This document shows positions 45,094 to 57,033 of a DNA stretch of 64,000 nt, piece by piece. The notes under the pieces were generated by a model. It ran no database searches. It was not told where the DNA came from and saw only the letters and a program-made list of their open reading frames with translations. The position numbers and the translations under genes were made by a program. Within the stretch, counting starts at the first letter, position 1. Each line of letters opens with the position of its first letter. Source of the stretch: Zea mays (lineage: Eukaryota; Streptophyta; Magnoliopsida; Poales; Poaceae); NCBI RefSeq assembly GCF_902167145.1, contig NC_050098.1, positions 12,110,501 to 12,174,500 of the forward strand, written 5' to 3'.

Positions 45094-45477
45094 TTAAGGG
45101 TAGAAGCGACGTAGTTGTCGGATGTTCCAAGCGTTGTTGTAGACCTCGCCTTGACTGTTGGCCAGCTTGTACGTCCCGGGCTTCAGAACCTTGGCGATGA
45201 CGAACGACCCTTCCCAGAGAGGCGTGAGCTCGTGCCGCCCTCGGGCGTCTTGTCGCAGCCAAAGCACCAAGTCGCCCACCTAGAGGTCTCGGGACCAAAC
45301 CCCTCGGGCGTGGTAGCGTCGCAGGGACTGCTGATACCGCGCCGAGTGTAGTAAGGCCATGTCCCGAGCCTCTTCCAGCTGGTCCAGTGAGTCTTCTCGG
45401 CTAGCTCGATTGCTTTGGTCGTCGTAGGACCTTGCCCTCGGGGAACCGTATTCTAAGTCTGTGGGCAAGATGGCCTT
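45094..45477 (-). pseudogene. Gypsy element 2 integrase C-terminal part
   Basis: Downstream half of the integrase cut off by Copia A. It reads LPTDLEYGSPRARSYDDQSN, the RYQQSLRRYHAR stretch, then GDLVLWLRQDARGRHELTPL and a C-terminal LRRFYP stop at 45094-45096. One in-frame TAG at 45280-45282 splits it. The order and motifs are those of the post-catalytic region of Gypsy integrases (GPY/F-like). Confidence 0.85.
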
Positions 45478-45482
45478 GGCCC

Positions 45483-46763
45483 TGAAAGGGAAATGTGCCC
45501 TTGGGCCATTTCTAAGTATTTTGGTGATTGAGTGCAAACACAAGTGCTTAAATGTGAATTTATGCCCATGGATGAACAAAGTGCAAATCAAGAGTAAAGG
45601 TATGTTTCTAAGCCTTAGTACATTGGTTTTGAGTACTAATATACTTGTCTAAGTGTTAGAAACAGAAAGAAGAAGAAAAGAAAGGAGATGGAAAAAGCTT
45701 GGCTGTGTACAGCCAAGACTCAGCCCAGTCTGGCACACCGGACTGTCTGGTGGTGCACCGGACAGTGTCCGGTGGTGCACCGGACAGTGTCCGGTGCGCC
45801 AGGCTGACTCGACGTGAAGAAGCCGCTCTCGGGAATTCGCCGACGGCGTACGGCTATAATTCACCGGACTGTCCGGTGTGCACCGGACTGTCCGGTGAGC
45901 CAACGGTCGGCCGGGCCAACGGTCGGCCGCGCGATCTGCGCGGGACACGTGGCCGAGCCAACGGTCGGAAGGGGGCACCGAACTGTCCGGTGTGCACCGG
46001 ACATGTCCGGTGCGCCAGCTGCTCCGAGATCTGCAACGGTCGGCTGCGCTGTTTAAGGAAGGAAATCGGGCACCGGACAGTGTCCGGTGTGCACCGGACT
46101 GTCCGGTGCACCCGACGACAGAAGGCAAGAATGGCCTTCCAGATTTGCTCTCAACGGCTCCTAGCTGCCTTGGGGCTATAAAAGGGACCCCTAGGCGCAT
46201 GGAGGAGAACACCAAGCAACCTTAGAGCATTCTTGATCATCCACACTCAGTCTTTGCGCATTCGTTCGTCATTCCCAGTGATTCGAGCTCCGTTCTAGTG
46301 AGAACTTTGAGATAGTCTTTTGAGCTCGATTCTTGGTCATGTGTGTGCGAATTTTGCTGTGGATTTGTGTGTGTTGCTTCCCTCCCTTACTCCGTATTTC
46401 TTTGTGAATCTCAAGTGTAAGGGCGAGAGACTCCAAGTTGTGGAGATTCCTCGCAAACGGGATATTGAAAGGCAAAGCAAAACACCGTGGTATTCAAGTT
46501 GGTCTTTGGACCGCTTGAGAGGGGTTGATTGCAACCCTCGTCCGTTGGGACGCCACAACGTGGAGTAGGCAAGCGTTGGTCTTGGCCGAACCACGGGATA
46601 AACCACTGTGTCATCTCTGTGTTTGATCTCTTGTGGTATTGTGTTTTGTTGAGACTCCTCTCTAGCCACTTGGCAATTATTGTGCTAACACTTAACAAGT
46701 TTTTGTGGCTATAAGTTTAAGTTTTACAGGATCACCTATTCACCCCCCCTCTAGGTGCTCTCA
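45483..46763 (+). mobile_element. 5' LTR of Copia A
   Basis: TGAAAGGGAAATGTGCCC to AGGTGCTCTCA, 1281 bases. A cluster of CACCGGACTGTCCGGTG palindromes and longer CACCGGACAGTGTCCGGTG forms lies at 45736-46112. A TATA-like CTATAAAAGGGACC is at 46176. Sirevirus LTRs are known to carry conserved palindromes of this kind. Confidence 0.94.
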
Positions 46764-46779
46764 ATTGGTATCAGAGCCG
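46764..46779 (+). other. Primer binding site of Copia A
   Basis: ATTGGTATCAGAGCCG directly after the LTR, complementary to the 3' end of initiator Met-tRNA as in other plant Copia elements. Confidence 0.92.
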
Positions 46780-46812
46780 TTCTCTTCAAGAAGGGACTAA
46801 TCGCCCGAAGAG

Positions 46813-49197
46813 ATGGATCCTAAGGGAAAGGGGATGGTGGTCGACAACAACGAGAAGGAGTCTATCTTCAACGAGCCGAAGAATGAGAAGTCTACCGACT
46901 TGGGCTCAAGCCACAAGCGCAAAGATGGGAAGAAGAAGAAAACAAGGCGCATCAAGGAGATCGTCTACTACGACAGCGACGAATCCTCTTCTTCCCAAAA
47001 GGACGATGACAACGACTACAGGAAGACGGTCAATTCGAAATTTTCATTTGATTATTCTCGTATTCCACATAGTTCGAATTCGCATTTGCTTTCCATTCCT
47101 CTTGGCAAACCTCCACACTTTGATGGGGAGGACTACGGATTTTGGAGTCACAAAATGCGTAGTCATTTATTCTCTCTCCATCCAAGCATATGGGAGATTG
47201 TAGAGAATGGAATGAAATTTGATAGCTCGGATAGCCCTACGTTTATTAATGAACAGATTCATAAAAATGCACAAGCCACTACTGTGTTGCTAGCCTCTTT
47301 ATGCAGGGACGAGTACAACAAGGTGAGCGGCTTGGACAATGCCAAGCAGATATGGGACACCCTCAAGATTTCTCACGAGGGGAACGACATCACCATGCTC
47401 ACTAAAATGGAGTTGGTGGAGGGCGAACTTGGAAGGTTTGCGATGATAAGGGGCGAGGAGCCAACCCAAACATACAACCGGCTCAAGACCCTTATCAACA
47501 AAATAAGGAGCTATGGAAGCACGCGATGGACGGACCATGACGTCGTCCGACTATTACTAAGGTCCTTTACCATTCTTGATCCTCATTTGGTGAATAATAT
47601 TCGTGAGAATCCCAGGTACACCAAAATGTCGCCCGAAGAAGTCCTAGGAAAATTCGTCAGCGGACGAATGATGATTAAGGAAGAAAGGTACGTGGACGAC
47701 GCCTTGAATGGACCGATCAACGAGCCGCAACCTCTTGCTCTCAAAGCAACAAGAAGCAAGGAGGCGCTACCTAGCAAGGTGGCACAAATTGAGGCGGCCG
47801 GACTTAATGATGAAGAGATGGCTCTCATCATCAAACGCTTCAAGTCGGTGCTAAAGGGTCACAAGGGGCAGCCAAGCAAGACCAAGACAAAGGGGAAGCG
47901 CTCATGCTTCAAATGCGGTAAGATTGGTCATTTTATTGCTAACTGTCCCGAAAATGAAAGTGACCAGGAACACGGGAGCAAGAGGGAAAAGAAGAAAAAT
48001 TACAAGAAGGCCAAGGGCGAGGCACATCTAGGAAAGGAGTGGGACTCAGATTGCTCCTCCTCCGACTCTGACAATGAAGGACTCACCGCCACCGCCTTCA
48101 ACAAGTCATCCCTCTTCCCAAACGAGCGTCACACATGCCTCATGGCAAAGGAGAAGAAGGTATGTACTCGAGACGGTACTACTTATGATTCCTCTAGTGA
48201 TGATGAATCTAGTGATGAGGAAATAGACTACTCTAGCTTGTTCAAGGGATTGGATAGAAATAAAATTGATAAAATCAATGAATTGATTGATGCATTGAAT
48301 GAGAAGGATAAACTCTTAGAGAAACAAGAAGATTTATTGTATGAAGAGCATGATAAATTTGTAGAAGCTCAAAGATCTCATGCTCTAGAAGTTAAAAGAA
48401 ATGAAATGCTTTCTTGTGAATTATCTTCTTGCCATGAGACAATTTCTAAATTAAGGAGCATTAATGATGATATGAATGCTAAGTTAGAGATTGCTAATAA
48501 ATCCAATTCTTGTGTAGAACATGTTGCAATTTGTACTAGGTGTAAAGATTTTGACATTAATGCTTGTAGTGAACACCTAGTTTCAATTTCCAAGCTTAAT
48601 GATGAATTGGCTAGTCTTAATGCTCAACTTAAGACTAGCAAGAATGATTTCGATAAGCTAAAATTTGCAAGGGATGCCTACACGATTGGTAGACACCCCT
48701 CAATTAAGGATGGACTTGGCTTCAAGAGAGAAGCCAAGAACTTAACAAGCCATAAGGCTCCCATCTCCGCCAAGGAGAAAGGGAAGGCCCCTATGGCAAG
48801 TAGCACTAAAAGGAATCATGCTTTTATGTATCATGATAGGAGACAAACTAGAAACGCTTATAGGAGTTATAATGCTTATGATGATTTTGACTCTCATGCC
48901 ATGTTTGCTTCTAGTTCTTCCTATATGCATGGTAGAAATATGTCTAGGAAAAATGCTATTCATCATATACCTAGAAAGAATATTATTCATGCTCCTAGGA
49001 AAGTAGTGAATGAACCTTCTACAATATATCATGCTTTGAATGCTTCCTTTGCTATTTGTAGAAAGGATAGGAAAATAGTTGCTAGAAAATTAGGGGCAAG
49101 ATGCAAGGGAGACAAAACTTGCATTTGGGTCCCTAAGGATATTTGTGCTAACCTTGTAGGACCCAACATGAGTTGGGTACCTAAAACCCAAGCCTAA
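46813..49197 (+). CDS. gag: Gag of Copia A (Sirevirus)
   Basis: A 794-residue frame from ATG 34 bases after the primer site. It opens MDPKGKG, has a Lys/Arg-rich tract, then the gag capsid domain ([19 protein letters not shown] through [15 protein letters not shown], about 95-290), and the zinc knuckle [14 protein letters not shown] near residue 370. A long acidic and coiled-coil C-terminal part with [20 protein letters not shown] follows. Gag forms the particle and binds element RNA. It ends at TAA (49195-49197); pol continues in another frame, so a frameshift or separate mechanism is needed. Copia B carries a truncated relative. Confidence 0.94.
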   Translation: MDPKGKGMVVDNNEKESIFNEPKNEKSTDLGSSHKRKDGKKKKTRRIKEIVYYDSDESSSSQKDDDNDYRKTVNSKFSFDYSRIPHSSNSHLLSIPLGKPPHFDGEDYGFWSHKMRSHLFSLHPSIWEIVENGMKFDSSDSPTFINEQIHKNAQATTVLLASLCRDEYNKVSGLDNAKQIWDTLKISHEGNDITMLTKMELVEGELGRFAMIRGEEPTQTYNRLKTLINKIRSYGSTRWTDHDVVRLLLRSFTILDPHLVNNIRENPRYTKMSPEEVLGKFVSGRMMIKEERYVDDALNGPINEPQPLALKATRSKEALPSKVAQIEAAGLNDEEMALIIKRFKSVLKGHKGQPSKTKTKGKRSCFKCGKIGHFIANCPENESDQEHGSKREKKKNYKKAKGEAHLGKEWDSDCSSSDSDNEGLTATAFNKSSLFPNERHTCLMAKEKKVCTRDGTTYDSSSDDESSDEEIDYSSLFKGLDRNKIDKINELIDALNEKDKLLEKQEDLLYEEHDKFVEAQRSHALEVKRNEMLSCELSSCHETISKLRSINDDMNAKLEIANKSNSCVEHVAICTRCKDFDINACSEHLVSISKLNDELASLNAQLKTSKNDFDKLKFARDAYTIGRHPSIKDGLGFKREAKNLTSHKAPISAKEKGKAPMASSTKRNHAFMYHDRRQTRNAYRSYNAYDDFDSHAMFASSSSYMHGRNMSRKNAIHHIPRKNIIHAPRKVVNEPSTIYHALNASFAICRKDRKIVARKLGARCKGDKTCIWVPKDICANLVGPNMSWVPKTQA

Positions 49198-49204
49198 ATT
49201 TGCC

Positions 49205-52162
49205 TTGCAGGTTTATGCATCCGGGGGTTCAAGCTGGATTATCGACAGCGGATGCACAAACCATATGACGGGGGAGAAGAAGATGTTCACCTCCTACGTC
49301 AAGAATAAGGATTCCCAAGATTCAATTATATTCGGTGATGGGAATCAAGGCAAGGTAAAAGGGTTAGGTAAAATTGCAATTTCTAATGAGCACTCTATCT
49401 CTAATGTGTTTTTAGTAGAGTCTCTTGGATATAATTTGCTATCGGTTAGTCAATTATGCAATATGGGATATAACTGTCTATTTACAAATGTAGATGTGTC
49501 TGTCTTTAGAAGAAGTGATGGTTCACTAGCTTTTAAGGGTGTATTAGATGACAAACTTTATTTAGTTGATTTTGCAAAAGAAGAAGCCGATCTAGATGCA
49601 TGCTTAATAGCTAAGACTAGCATGGGCTGGCTGTGGCATCGCCGCTTAGCACATGTGGGGATGAAGAACCTTCACAAGCTTCTAAAGGGAGAACACGTGA
49701 TAGGTTTGACTAACGTGCAATTCGAAAAAGATAGACCTTGTGCAGCTTGTCAAGTAGGTAAACAAGTGGGAGGAGCACATCACAGCAAGAATGTGATGAC
49801 CACCTCAAGACCCCTGGAGCTGCTGCATATGGATCTCTTCGGACCCGTCGCCTATCTGAGCATAGGAGGAAGTAAGTATGGTCTAGTTATTGTTGATGAC
49901 TTTTCCCGCTTCACTTGGGTGTTCTTTTTGCAGGATAAGTCTGAAACCCAAGGGACCCTCAAGCGCTTCCTCAGGAGAGCTCAAAATGAGTTTGAGCTCA
50001 AAGTGAAGAAGATAAGGAGCGACAACGGGTCCGAGTTCAAGAACCTTCAAGTGGAGGAGTTCCTAGAGGAGGAAGGGATCAAGCACGAGTTCTCCGCTCC
50101 CTACACACCACAACAAAATGGTGTGGTAGAGAGGAAGAACAGGACGCTAATTGATATGGCGAGGACGATGCTAGGAGAATTCAAGACCCCCGAGTGTTTT
50201 TGGTCGGAAGCCGTGAACACGGCTTGCCACGCCATCAACAGGGTCTACCTTCATCGCCTCCCCAAGAAGACTTCGTATGAGCTACTAACCGATGAAGAAG
50301 ATGTTCCGACGGCCGCTATACGAACCATGGCGATTGGAGAAGTGCGGCCACAGGAACAAGATGAACGAAATCAACCTTCTTCCTCAACAACGGTGCATCC
50401 CCCAACTCAAGACGATGAACAGGTTCATCAACAGGAGGTGTGTGATCAAGGGGGAGCACAAGAAGATCACGTGGAGGAAGAAGCGCAACCGGCACCTCCA
50501 ACCCAAGTTCGAGCGATGATTCAAAGGGATCATCCCGTCGACCAAATTCTGGGTGATATTAGCAAGGGAGTAACTACTCGGTCTAGATTAGTTAATTTTT
50601 GTGAACATTACTCCTTTGTCTCTTCTATTGAGCCTTTCAGGGTAGAAGAGGCCTTGCTAGATCCGGACTGGGTGTTGGCCATGCAAGAGGAGCTCAACAA
50701 CTTCAAGAGAAATGAAGTTTGGACGCTGGTGCCTCGTCCTAAGCAAAATGTTGTGGGAACCAAGTGGGTGTTCCGCAACAAACAAGACGAGCACGGAGTG
50801 GTGACGAGGAACAAGGCTCGACTTGTGGCAAAAGGTTATGCCCAAGTCGCAGGTTTGGACTTTGAGGAGACGTTTGCTCCTGTGGCTAGGCTAGAGTCCA
50901 TTCGTATCTTGCTAGCATATGCCGCTCACCATTCTTTCAGGTTGTTCCAAATGGATGTGAAGAGCGCTTTCCTCAACGGGCCAATCAAGGAGGAGGTGTA
51001 CGTAGAGCAACCCCCTAGCTTCGAGGATGAACGGTACCCCGACCACGTGTGTAAGCTCTCTAAGGCGCTCTATGGACTTAAGCAAGCCCCAAGAGCATGG
51101 TATGAATGCCTTAGAGATTTCTTAATTGCCAATGCTTTCAAGGTTGGGAAAGCCGATCCAACTCTTTTCACTAAGACTTGTGACGGTGATCTTTTTGTGT
51201 GCCAAATTTATGTCGATGACATAATATTTGGTTCTACTAATAAAAAGTCTTGTGAAGAGTTTAGCAGGGTGATGACGCAGAAATTCGAGATGTCAATGAT
51301 GGGCGAGTTGAACTACTTCCTTGGGTTCCAAGTGAAGCAACTCAAGGACGGCACCTTCATCTCCCAAACGAAGTACACGCAAGATCTGCTAAAGCGGTTT
51401 GGGATGAAGGACGCCAAGCCCGCAAAGACTCCGATGGGAACCGACGGACACACCGACCTCAACAAAGGAGGTAAGTCTGTTGATCAAAAGGCATACCGGT
51501 CAATGATAGGTTCATTACTTTATTTATGTGCTAGTAGACCGGACATTATGCTTAGCGTATGCATGTGTGCTAGATTTCAATCCGATCCTAAGGAGTGTCA
51601 CTTAGTGGCGGCGAAGCGAATCCTTAGATATTTAGTTGCTACGCCTTGCTTCGGGCTCTGGTATCCAAAGGGGTCTACCTTTGACTTGATTGGATATTCA
51701 GACTCCGACTATGCTGGATGTAAGGTCGATAGGAAGAGTACATCGAGGACGTGCCAATTCTTAGGAAGGTCCCTGGTGTCATGGAACTCTAAGAAACAAA
51801 CTTCCGTTGCCCTATCCACCGCTGAGGCCGAGTATGTTGCCGCAGGACAGTGTTGCGCGCAACTACTTTGGATGAGGCAAACCCTCAGGGACTTTGGCTG
51901 CAATCTGAGCAAAGTCCCACTCCTATGTGATAATGAGAGTGCTATCCGCATGGCGGAAAATCCTGTTAAGCACAGCCGCACAAAGCACATAGACATCCGA
52001 CATCACTTTTTGAGAGACCACCAGCAAAAGGGAGATATCGAAGTGTTTCATGTTAGCACCGAGAACCAGCTAGCCGATATCTTTACCAAGCCTCTAGATG
52101 AGAAGACCTTTTGCAGGCTGCGTAGTGAGCTAAATGTCTTAGATTCGCGGAACTTGGATTGA
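49205..52162 (+). CDS. pol: Pol of Copia A (protease, integrase, RT, RNase H)
   Basis: One open frame of about 985 residues, +1 relative to gag, with no ATG at its edge, so it is likely made as a fusion with Gag. Protease: [11 protein letters not shown] near the start. Integrase: [14 protein letters not shown] zinc motif, then catalytic [15 protein letters not shown] and [11 protein letters not shown]. After YELLT (about 50290) the frame jumps to an acidic linker (DEEDVPTAA), without the integrase C-terminal segment that related elements usually have. [20 protein letters not shown]. RNase [22 protein letters not shown], ending ..[21 protein letters not shown]. The frame is otherwise intact. 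Confidence 0.94.
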   Translation: MQVYASGGSSWIIDSGCTNHMTGEKKMFTSYVKNKDSQDSIIFGDGNQGKVKGLGKIAISNEHSISNVFLVESLGYNLLSVSQLCNMGYNCLFTNVDVSVFRRSDGSLAFKGVLDDKLYLVDFAKEEADLDACLIAKTSMGWLWHRRLAHVGMKNLHKLLKGEHVIGLTNVQFEKDRPCAACQVGKQVGGAHHSKNVMTTSRPLELLHMDLFGPVAYLSIGGSKYGLVIVDDFSRFTWVFFLQDKSETQGTLKRFLRRAQNEFELKVKKIRSDNGSEFKNLQVEEFLEEEGIKHEFSAPYTPQQNGVVERKNRTLIDMARTMLGEFKTPECFWSEAVNTACHAINRVYLHRLPKKTSYELLTDEEDVPTAAIRTMAIGEVRPQEQDERNQPSSSTTVHPPTQDDEQVHQQEVCDQGGAQEDHVEEEAQPAPPTQVRAMIQRDHPVDQILGDISKGVTTRSRLVNFCEHYSFVSSIEPFRVEEALLDPDWVLAMQEELNNFKRNEVWTLVPRPKQNVVGTKWVFRNKQDEHGVVTRNKARLVAKGYAQVAGLDFEETFAPVARLESIRILLAYAAHHSFRLFQMDVKSAFLNGPIKEEVYVEQPPSFEDERYPDHVCKLSKALYGLKQAPRAWYECLRDFLIANAFKVGKADPTLFTKTCDGDLFVCQIYVDDIIFGSTNKKSCEEFSRVMTQKFEMSMMGELNYFLGFQVKQLKDGTFISQTKYTQDLLKRFGMKDAKPAKTPMGTDGHTDLNKGGKSVDQKAYRSMIGSLLYLCASRPDIMLSVCMCARFQSDPKECHLVAAKRILRYLVATPCFGLWYPKGSTFDLIGYSDSDYAGCKVDRKSTSRTCQFLGRSLVSWNSKKQTSVALSTAEAEYVAAGQCCAQLLWMRQTLRDFGCNLSKVPLLCDNESAIRMAENPVKHSRTKHIDIRHHFLRDHQQKGDIEVFHVSTENQLADIFTKPLDEKTFCRLRSELNVLDSRNLD

Positions 52163-52950
52163 ATTGTAGCATACATGTGTTTATGCCTTTGATCATGTTC
52201 ACTCTGCATTTCGTTGCTTATTGTGGTGCTCAAGTTGTACAAACACTCCCTGGACCTCACAAGTCTGTTGCAAAGTGATGCACATGTTTAGGGGGAGATG
52301 TGTTACAACTTGAACCTTTGAGACTAACCATATGCTTGAGTTTGCTTGATTTAGTCTCGAAGGAGAATTGAAAGGGAAAAGGTGGACTTGGACCATGAAA
52401 GACTTCCACTGCACTCCGATGAGAGGGTAACTTATTCCAAGTCCATCTCATGAACTCTTATTGCCATTTGCTCTTAATTTAAGTATTTTGGTGAGGCAAT
52501 GGGATTAAAGGGCCAAGATTAATCCCGTTTTGGTGCTTGATGCCAAAGGGGGAGAAAATAAAGGCCAAAGCAATAAATGGATCAGCTACCACTTGAGAAA
52601 TTTTGAAAATAGTGAAATAGAGCTTTTTGTTTTGTCAAAACTCTTACATTGTCTCTTTTGTCAAAAGTTGGCCTCTTGTGGGGAGAAGTGTTGATTATGG
52701 GAAATAGGGGGAGTTTTTGAAATCTTTGATCAATCTCTTTTGGAATGACTCTCTTTATGTTTCAATATGTGTGTTTGACTTAGAGATAGAGATTTGAGTT
52801 TGATTTGCAAAAACAAACCAAGTGGTGGAAAGGATGATCCATATATGCCAAAGTTGAATCAAAATAAATTTGAGTTTTATTTGAAGTGATATTGCACTTG
52901 TTCTAGTTGCTTTATGTTGTGTTGGCATAAATCACCAAAAAGGGGGAGAT
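52163..52950 (+). other. Pol-to-LTR spacer of Copia A with repeated purine tracts
   Basis: No protein frame. It contains four GGGGGAG tracts: near 52291 (TTAGGGGGAGATG), 52547 (AAAGGGGGAGAAAA), 52707 (ATAGGGGGAGTTT) and, abutting the LTR, 52937-52949 (AAAAAGGGGGAGA). The last is the polypurine tract proper. Multiple such tracts are a reported habit of Sireviruses. Confidence 0.8.
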
Positions 52951-54190
52951 TGAAAGGGAAATGTGCCCTTGGGCCATTTCTAAGTATTTTGGTGATTGAG
53001 TGCAAACACAAGTGCTTAAATGTGAATTTATGCCCATGGATGAACAAAGTGCAAATCAAGAGTAAAGGTATGTTTCTAAGCCTTAGTACATTGGTTTTGA
53101 GTACTAATATACTTGTCTAAGTGTTAGAAACAGAAAGAAGAAGAAAAGAAAGGAGATGGAAAAAGCTTGGCTGTGTACAGCCAAGACTCAGCCCAGTCTG
53201 GCACACCGGACTGTCCGGTGGTGCACCGGACAGTGTCCGGTGCGCCAGGCTGACTCGGCGTGAAGAAGCCGCTCTCGGGAATTCGCCGACGGCGTACGGC
53301 TATAATTCACCGGACTGTCCGGTGAGCCAACGGTCGGCCGGGCCAACGGTCGGCCGCGCGATCTGCGCGGGACACGTGGCCGAGCCAACGGTCGGAAGGG
53401 GGCACCGGACTGTCCGGTGTGCACCGGACATGTCCGGTGCGCCAGCGGCTCCCAGATCTGCAACGGTCGGCTGCGCTGTTTAAGGAAGGAAATCGGGCAC
53501 CGGACAGTGTCCGGTGTGCACCGGACTGTCCGGTGCACCCGACGACAGAAGGCAAGAATGGCCTTCCAGATTTGCTCTCAACGGCTCCTAGCTGCCTTGG
53601 GGCTATAAAAGGGACCCCTAGGCGCATGGAGGAGAACACCAAGCAACCTTAGAGCATTCTTGATCATCCACACTCAGTCTTTGCGCATTCGTTCGTCATT
53701 CCCAGTGATTCGAGCTCCGTTCTAGTGAGAACTTTGAGATAGTCTTTTGAGCTCGATTCTTGGTCGTGTGTGTGCGAATTTTGCTGTGGATTTGTGTGTG
53801 TTGCTTCCCTCCCTTACTCCGTATTTCTTTGTGAATCTCAAGTGTAAGGGCGAGAGACTCCAAGTTGTGGAGATTCCTCGCAAACGGGATATTGAAAGGC
53901 AAAGCAAAACACCGTGGTATTCAAGTTGGTCTTTGGACCGCTTGAGAGGGGTTGATTGCAACCCTCGTCCGTTGGGACGCCACAACGTGGAGTAGGCAAG
54001 CGTTGGTCTTGGCCGAACCACGGGATAAACCACTGTGTCATCTCTGTGTTTGATCTCTTGTGGTATTGTGTTTTGTTGAGACTCCTCTCTAGCCACTTGG
54101 CAATTATTGTGCTAACACTTAACAAGTTTTTGTGGCTATAAGTTTAAGTTTTACAGGATCACCTATTCACCCCCCCTCTAGGTGCTCTTA
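52951..54190 (+). mobile_element. 3' LTR of Copia A
   Basis: 1240 bases, TGAAAGGGAAATG to GGTGCTCTTA. The final CA of the partner LTR has become TA here. It is 41 bases shorter than the 5' LTR through loss of two palindrome-containing stretches. Confidence 0.94.
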
Positions 54191-55027
54191 GGCCCCATAG
54201 ACTAGAAAGAACGGTGTGAAGCCCGTGGCTCGGCTTGGCGTTGTCCTCAGATTCCAGACCACCAAGGGGAGTTCCTTCATCCATCGCTTGCCGAACTTGT
54301 TGAGGTCGTTGTAGATCCGTGGCTTGAGTCCTTGCAGAATCATGTCGTTGGCATGCTCTACTTGCCCATTCGTCATGGGGTGAGCCACGGCGTCCCAGTC
54401 CACCCGGATGTGGTGATCCTCGCAGAAGTCCAGGAACTTTCTGCCGGTGAACTGGGTGCTGTTGTCGGTGATGATGGAGTTTGGGACCCCAAAGCGATGG
54501 ATGATGTTGGTGAAGAATGCCACCGCCTGTTCGGACCTGATGCTGTTCAGGGGTCGGACCTCGATCCACTTGGAGAATTTGTCGATGGCGACCAGCAGGT
54601 GCGTGTAGCCCCCGGGTGCCTTCTGCAAGGGGCCGACGAGGTCCAGACCCCATACAGCAAACGACCAGGTGATGGGTATTGTCTGCAGAGCCTGAGCGGG
54701 CAGGTGGGTCTGCCTTGCATAGAATTGACACCCTTGGCAGGTGCGGACAATCCTAGTGGCGTCGGCCACCGCGGTCAGCCAGTAGAAACCTTGTCGGAAG
54801 GCGTTTCCAACAAGGGCTCGAGGCGCTGCGTGATGACCGCAAGCCCCCGAGTGTATTTCTTGTAAGGGCTCCTGGCCTTCAGCGATGGATATGCATCGCT
54901 GGAGGATGCCTGAGGGGCTGCGATGGTAGAGCTCCTTCCCGTCCCCCAGCAAGACGAACGACTTGGCGCGCCGCGCCAATCGCCGAGCTTCGGCTCGGTC
55001 GAGGGGTAGCTCTCCTCGGTGGAGATA
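54188..55027 (-). pseudogene. Gypsy element 2 integrase, N-terminal and catalytic part
   Basis: The minus-strand frame from 54979 has the zinc-binding end (CQGCQFYARQTH) and the catalytic triad in WGLDLVGPL, IITDNSTQF and HPMTNGQVEHAND. It is cut at FFLVYGA, exactly at the Copia A TSD. A nonsense TAA (55028-55030) separates it from the RNase H frame, with which it is otherwise in phase. The C-terminal half is at 45094-45477. Confidence 0.92.
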
Positions 55028-56044
55028 TTACAGGTACGGGGTCTGCCAGTTTCGATTAAGTGTGACCCCGCTCCGCTCTTCCTCGACGCGTAGTGCCTCA
55101 CCCTCGGGGGCCAAGGGTGCCTCGGGCTGGGCCGAGGCCTTCTCGGGCTCGGGCGTGTCGTCGGTCTTGACTGAGGGTTGGTATAGGTCTCGAGAGAAGA
55201 CGTCCGGGTGAACCGTTGTTCGCCCCGAGGCTATCTTAGCCAGCTTGTCCGCAGTCTCGTTGTATCGTCGGGCGACGTGGTTGAGCTCGAGCCCGTAGAA
55301 CTTGTCTTCCAGGCGCCGAACTTCGTCGCAGTAGGCTTCCATCTTCGGGTCGCGACAGTGGGAGTTCTTCATGACTTGGTCGATGACAAGCTGCGAGTCA
55401 CCGCGAGCGTCGAGGCGTCGGACCCCTAGCTCGATGGTGATGCGCAACCCGTTGACCAGAGCCTCGTACTCAACCACGTTGTTGGACGCCGGGAAGTGGA
55501 GGCGTAGCACGTAGCGTAGGTGCTTCCCGAGGGGCGAGATGAAGAGCAGGCCTGCGCCTGCCCCTGTTTTCATCAGCGACCCATCGAAAAACATGGTCCA
55601 GAGTTCCGGTTGGATTGGAGCCGCTAGAAGTTGGGTGTCGACCCATTTGGCCACAAAGTCCGCCAAGACTTGGGACTTGATGGCCTTCCGAGGGGCGAAC
55701 GAGATTGTCTCGCCCATGATTTCCACCGCCCACTTTGCAATTCTACCCGAGGCCTCTCGGCACTGGATGATCTCCCCCAGGGGGAAGGATGACACCATAG
55801 TCACCGGATGATACTCGAAGTAGTGTCGCAACTTCCGTCGCATCAGGATCACCGCGTACAGCAGCTTCTGAATTTGTGGGTAGCGGATCTTGGTCTCGGA
55901 CAGTACCTCACTGATGAAGTAGACCGGCCTCTGGACGGGCAATGCATGCCCCTCTTCTCGTCTCTCAACCACGATCGCGGCGCTGACCACCTGAGTGGTA
56001 GCGACGACGTAGATCAAGAGGGCTTCTCCGGCAGCGGGGGGCAC
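55028..56044 (-). pseudogene. Gypsy element 2 tandem RNase H region
   Basis: 338 residues holding two RNase H units. The first, near residues 7-95 (LLIYVVATTQ..VYFISEVLSE..LRHYFEYHPV), is degenerate, as in Tat elements. The second is of archaeal type, with WTMFFDGSLM, NNVVEYEALV, DSQLVIDQV and HVARRYNETADKLAK, so the D-E-D residues are in place. The second RNase H is the best lineage marker in the window. It is out of frame with the RT upstream by one base near 56050. Confidence 0.9.
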
Positions 56045-57033
56045 CAGAATGGCGCGTTCGTGAGGAGCGCCTTCAGGTTCCCGAGGGCTTCCTCGGCCTC
56101 AGGGGTCCAAGTGAAGCACTCGGCCTTCCTTAAGAGGCGGTACAAAGGTAGGCCTCTTTCATCGAGGCGCGAGATGAAGCGGCTCAGAGCCGCAAGGCAT
56201 CCCATGACCCTCTGTATGCCTTTCAAGTCCTTGATGGGCCCCATGTTGGTGATGGCCGTGATTTTCTCCGGGTTGGCCTCGATGCCCCGCTCGGAGACGA
56301 TGAACCCCAAGAGCATGCCTCGGGGGACTCCGAAGACGCACTTCTCAGGATTGAGTTTTACGCCTTTCGCCTTGAGACACCGGAATGTCGCTTCAAGGTC
56401 GGAAAGGAGGTCGGAGGCTTTCCTCGTCTTGACTACGATGTCATCGACGTAAACCTCGACCGTTCGACCAATGTGTTCGCCGAACACGTGGTTCATGCAC
56501 CTTTGGTATGTCGCACCCGCATTCCTCAGACCAAATGGCATAGTAACGTAGCAATACATGCCAAAAGGTGTGATGAAGGAAGTCGCGAGCTGGTCGAACT
56601 CTTTCATCCTGATTTGGTGATACCCTGAGTAGGCATCGAGAAAAGACAGGGTTTCACACCCAGCAGTGGAATCCACGATTTGATCGATGCGATGCAGAGG
56701 GTAGGGAACCTTCGGACATGCTTTGTTTAGACCAGTGTAGTCTACACACATCCGCCATTTCCCTCCCTTCTTTCTCACAAGCACAGGGTTGGCAAGCCAT
56801 TCGGGATGGAATACCTCTTTGATGAACCCTGCCGCCATTAGCTTGTGGATCTCCTCGCCTATGGCTCTGCACTTTTCTACGTCGAATCGGCGCAGAGGCT
56901 GCTTCACGGGTCGGGCTCTAGCTCGGATATCCAGCGAGTGCTCGGCGACATCCCTCGGTATGACGGGCATGTCCGAGGGACTCCACGCGAAAACGTCGGC
57001 GTTTGCGCGGAGAAAGTCGACGAGCACTGCTTC
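56014..57033 (-). pseudogene. Gypsy element 2 reverse transcriptase
   Basis: About 337 residues continuous with the gag-protease frame except for one TAG at 57034-57036. Motifs: RKKGGKWRMCVDYTGLNKAC, LDAYSGYHQI, MPFGLRNAGATYQR, catalytic YVDDIVV, and LGFIVSERGIEANPEK. The frame closes at 56014 after an apparent single-base loss near 56050, beyond which the RNase H frame continues. Confidence 0.92.

Larger units (their letters stand above)
45483..54190 (+). mobile_element. Sirevirus-type Copia A, young, inserted in Gypsy integrase
   Basis: TSD GGCCC at 45478-45482 and 54191-54195. Layout: 5' LTR 45483-46763, Met-tRNA primer site, gag, pol, a 0.8-kb pol-to-LTR spacer with several purine tracts, 3' LTR 52951-54190. 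By eye the LTRs differ at about seven single bases plus two palindrome-length indels, so the insertion is recent. The gag and pol frames are open. Confidence 0.95.

Noticed and set aside
45736..46112. GC-rich palindromes as transcription terminators or operators
   Set aside because: They occur at matching places in all Sirevirus LTRs here and belong to the LTR.
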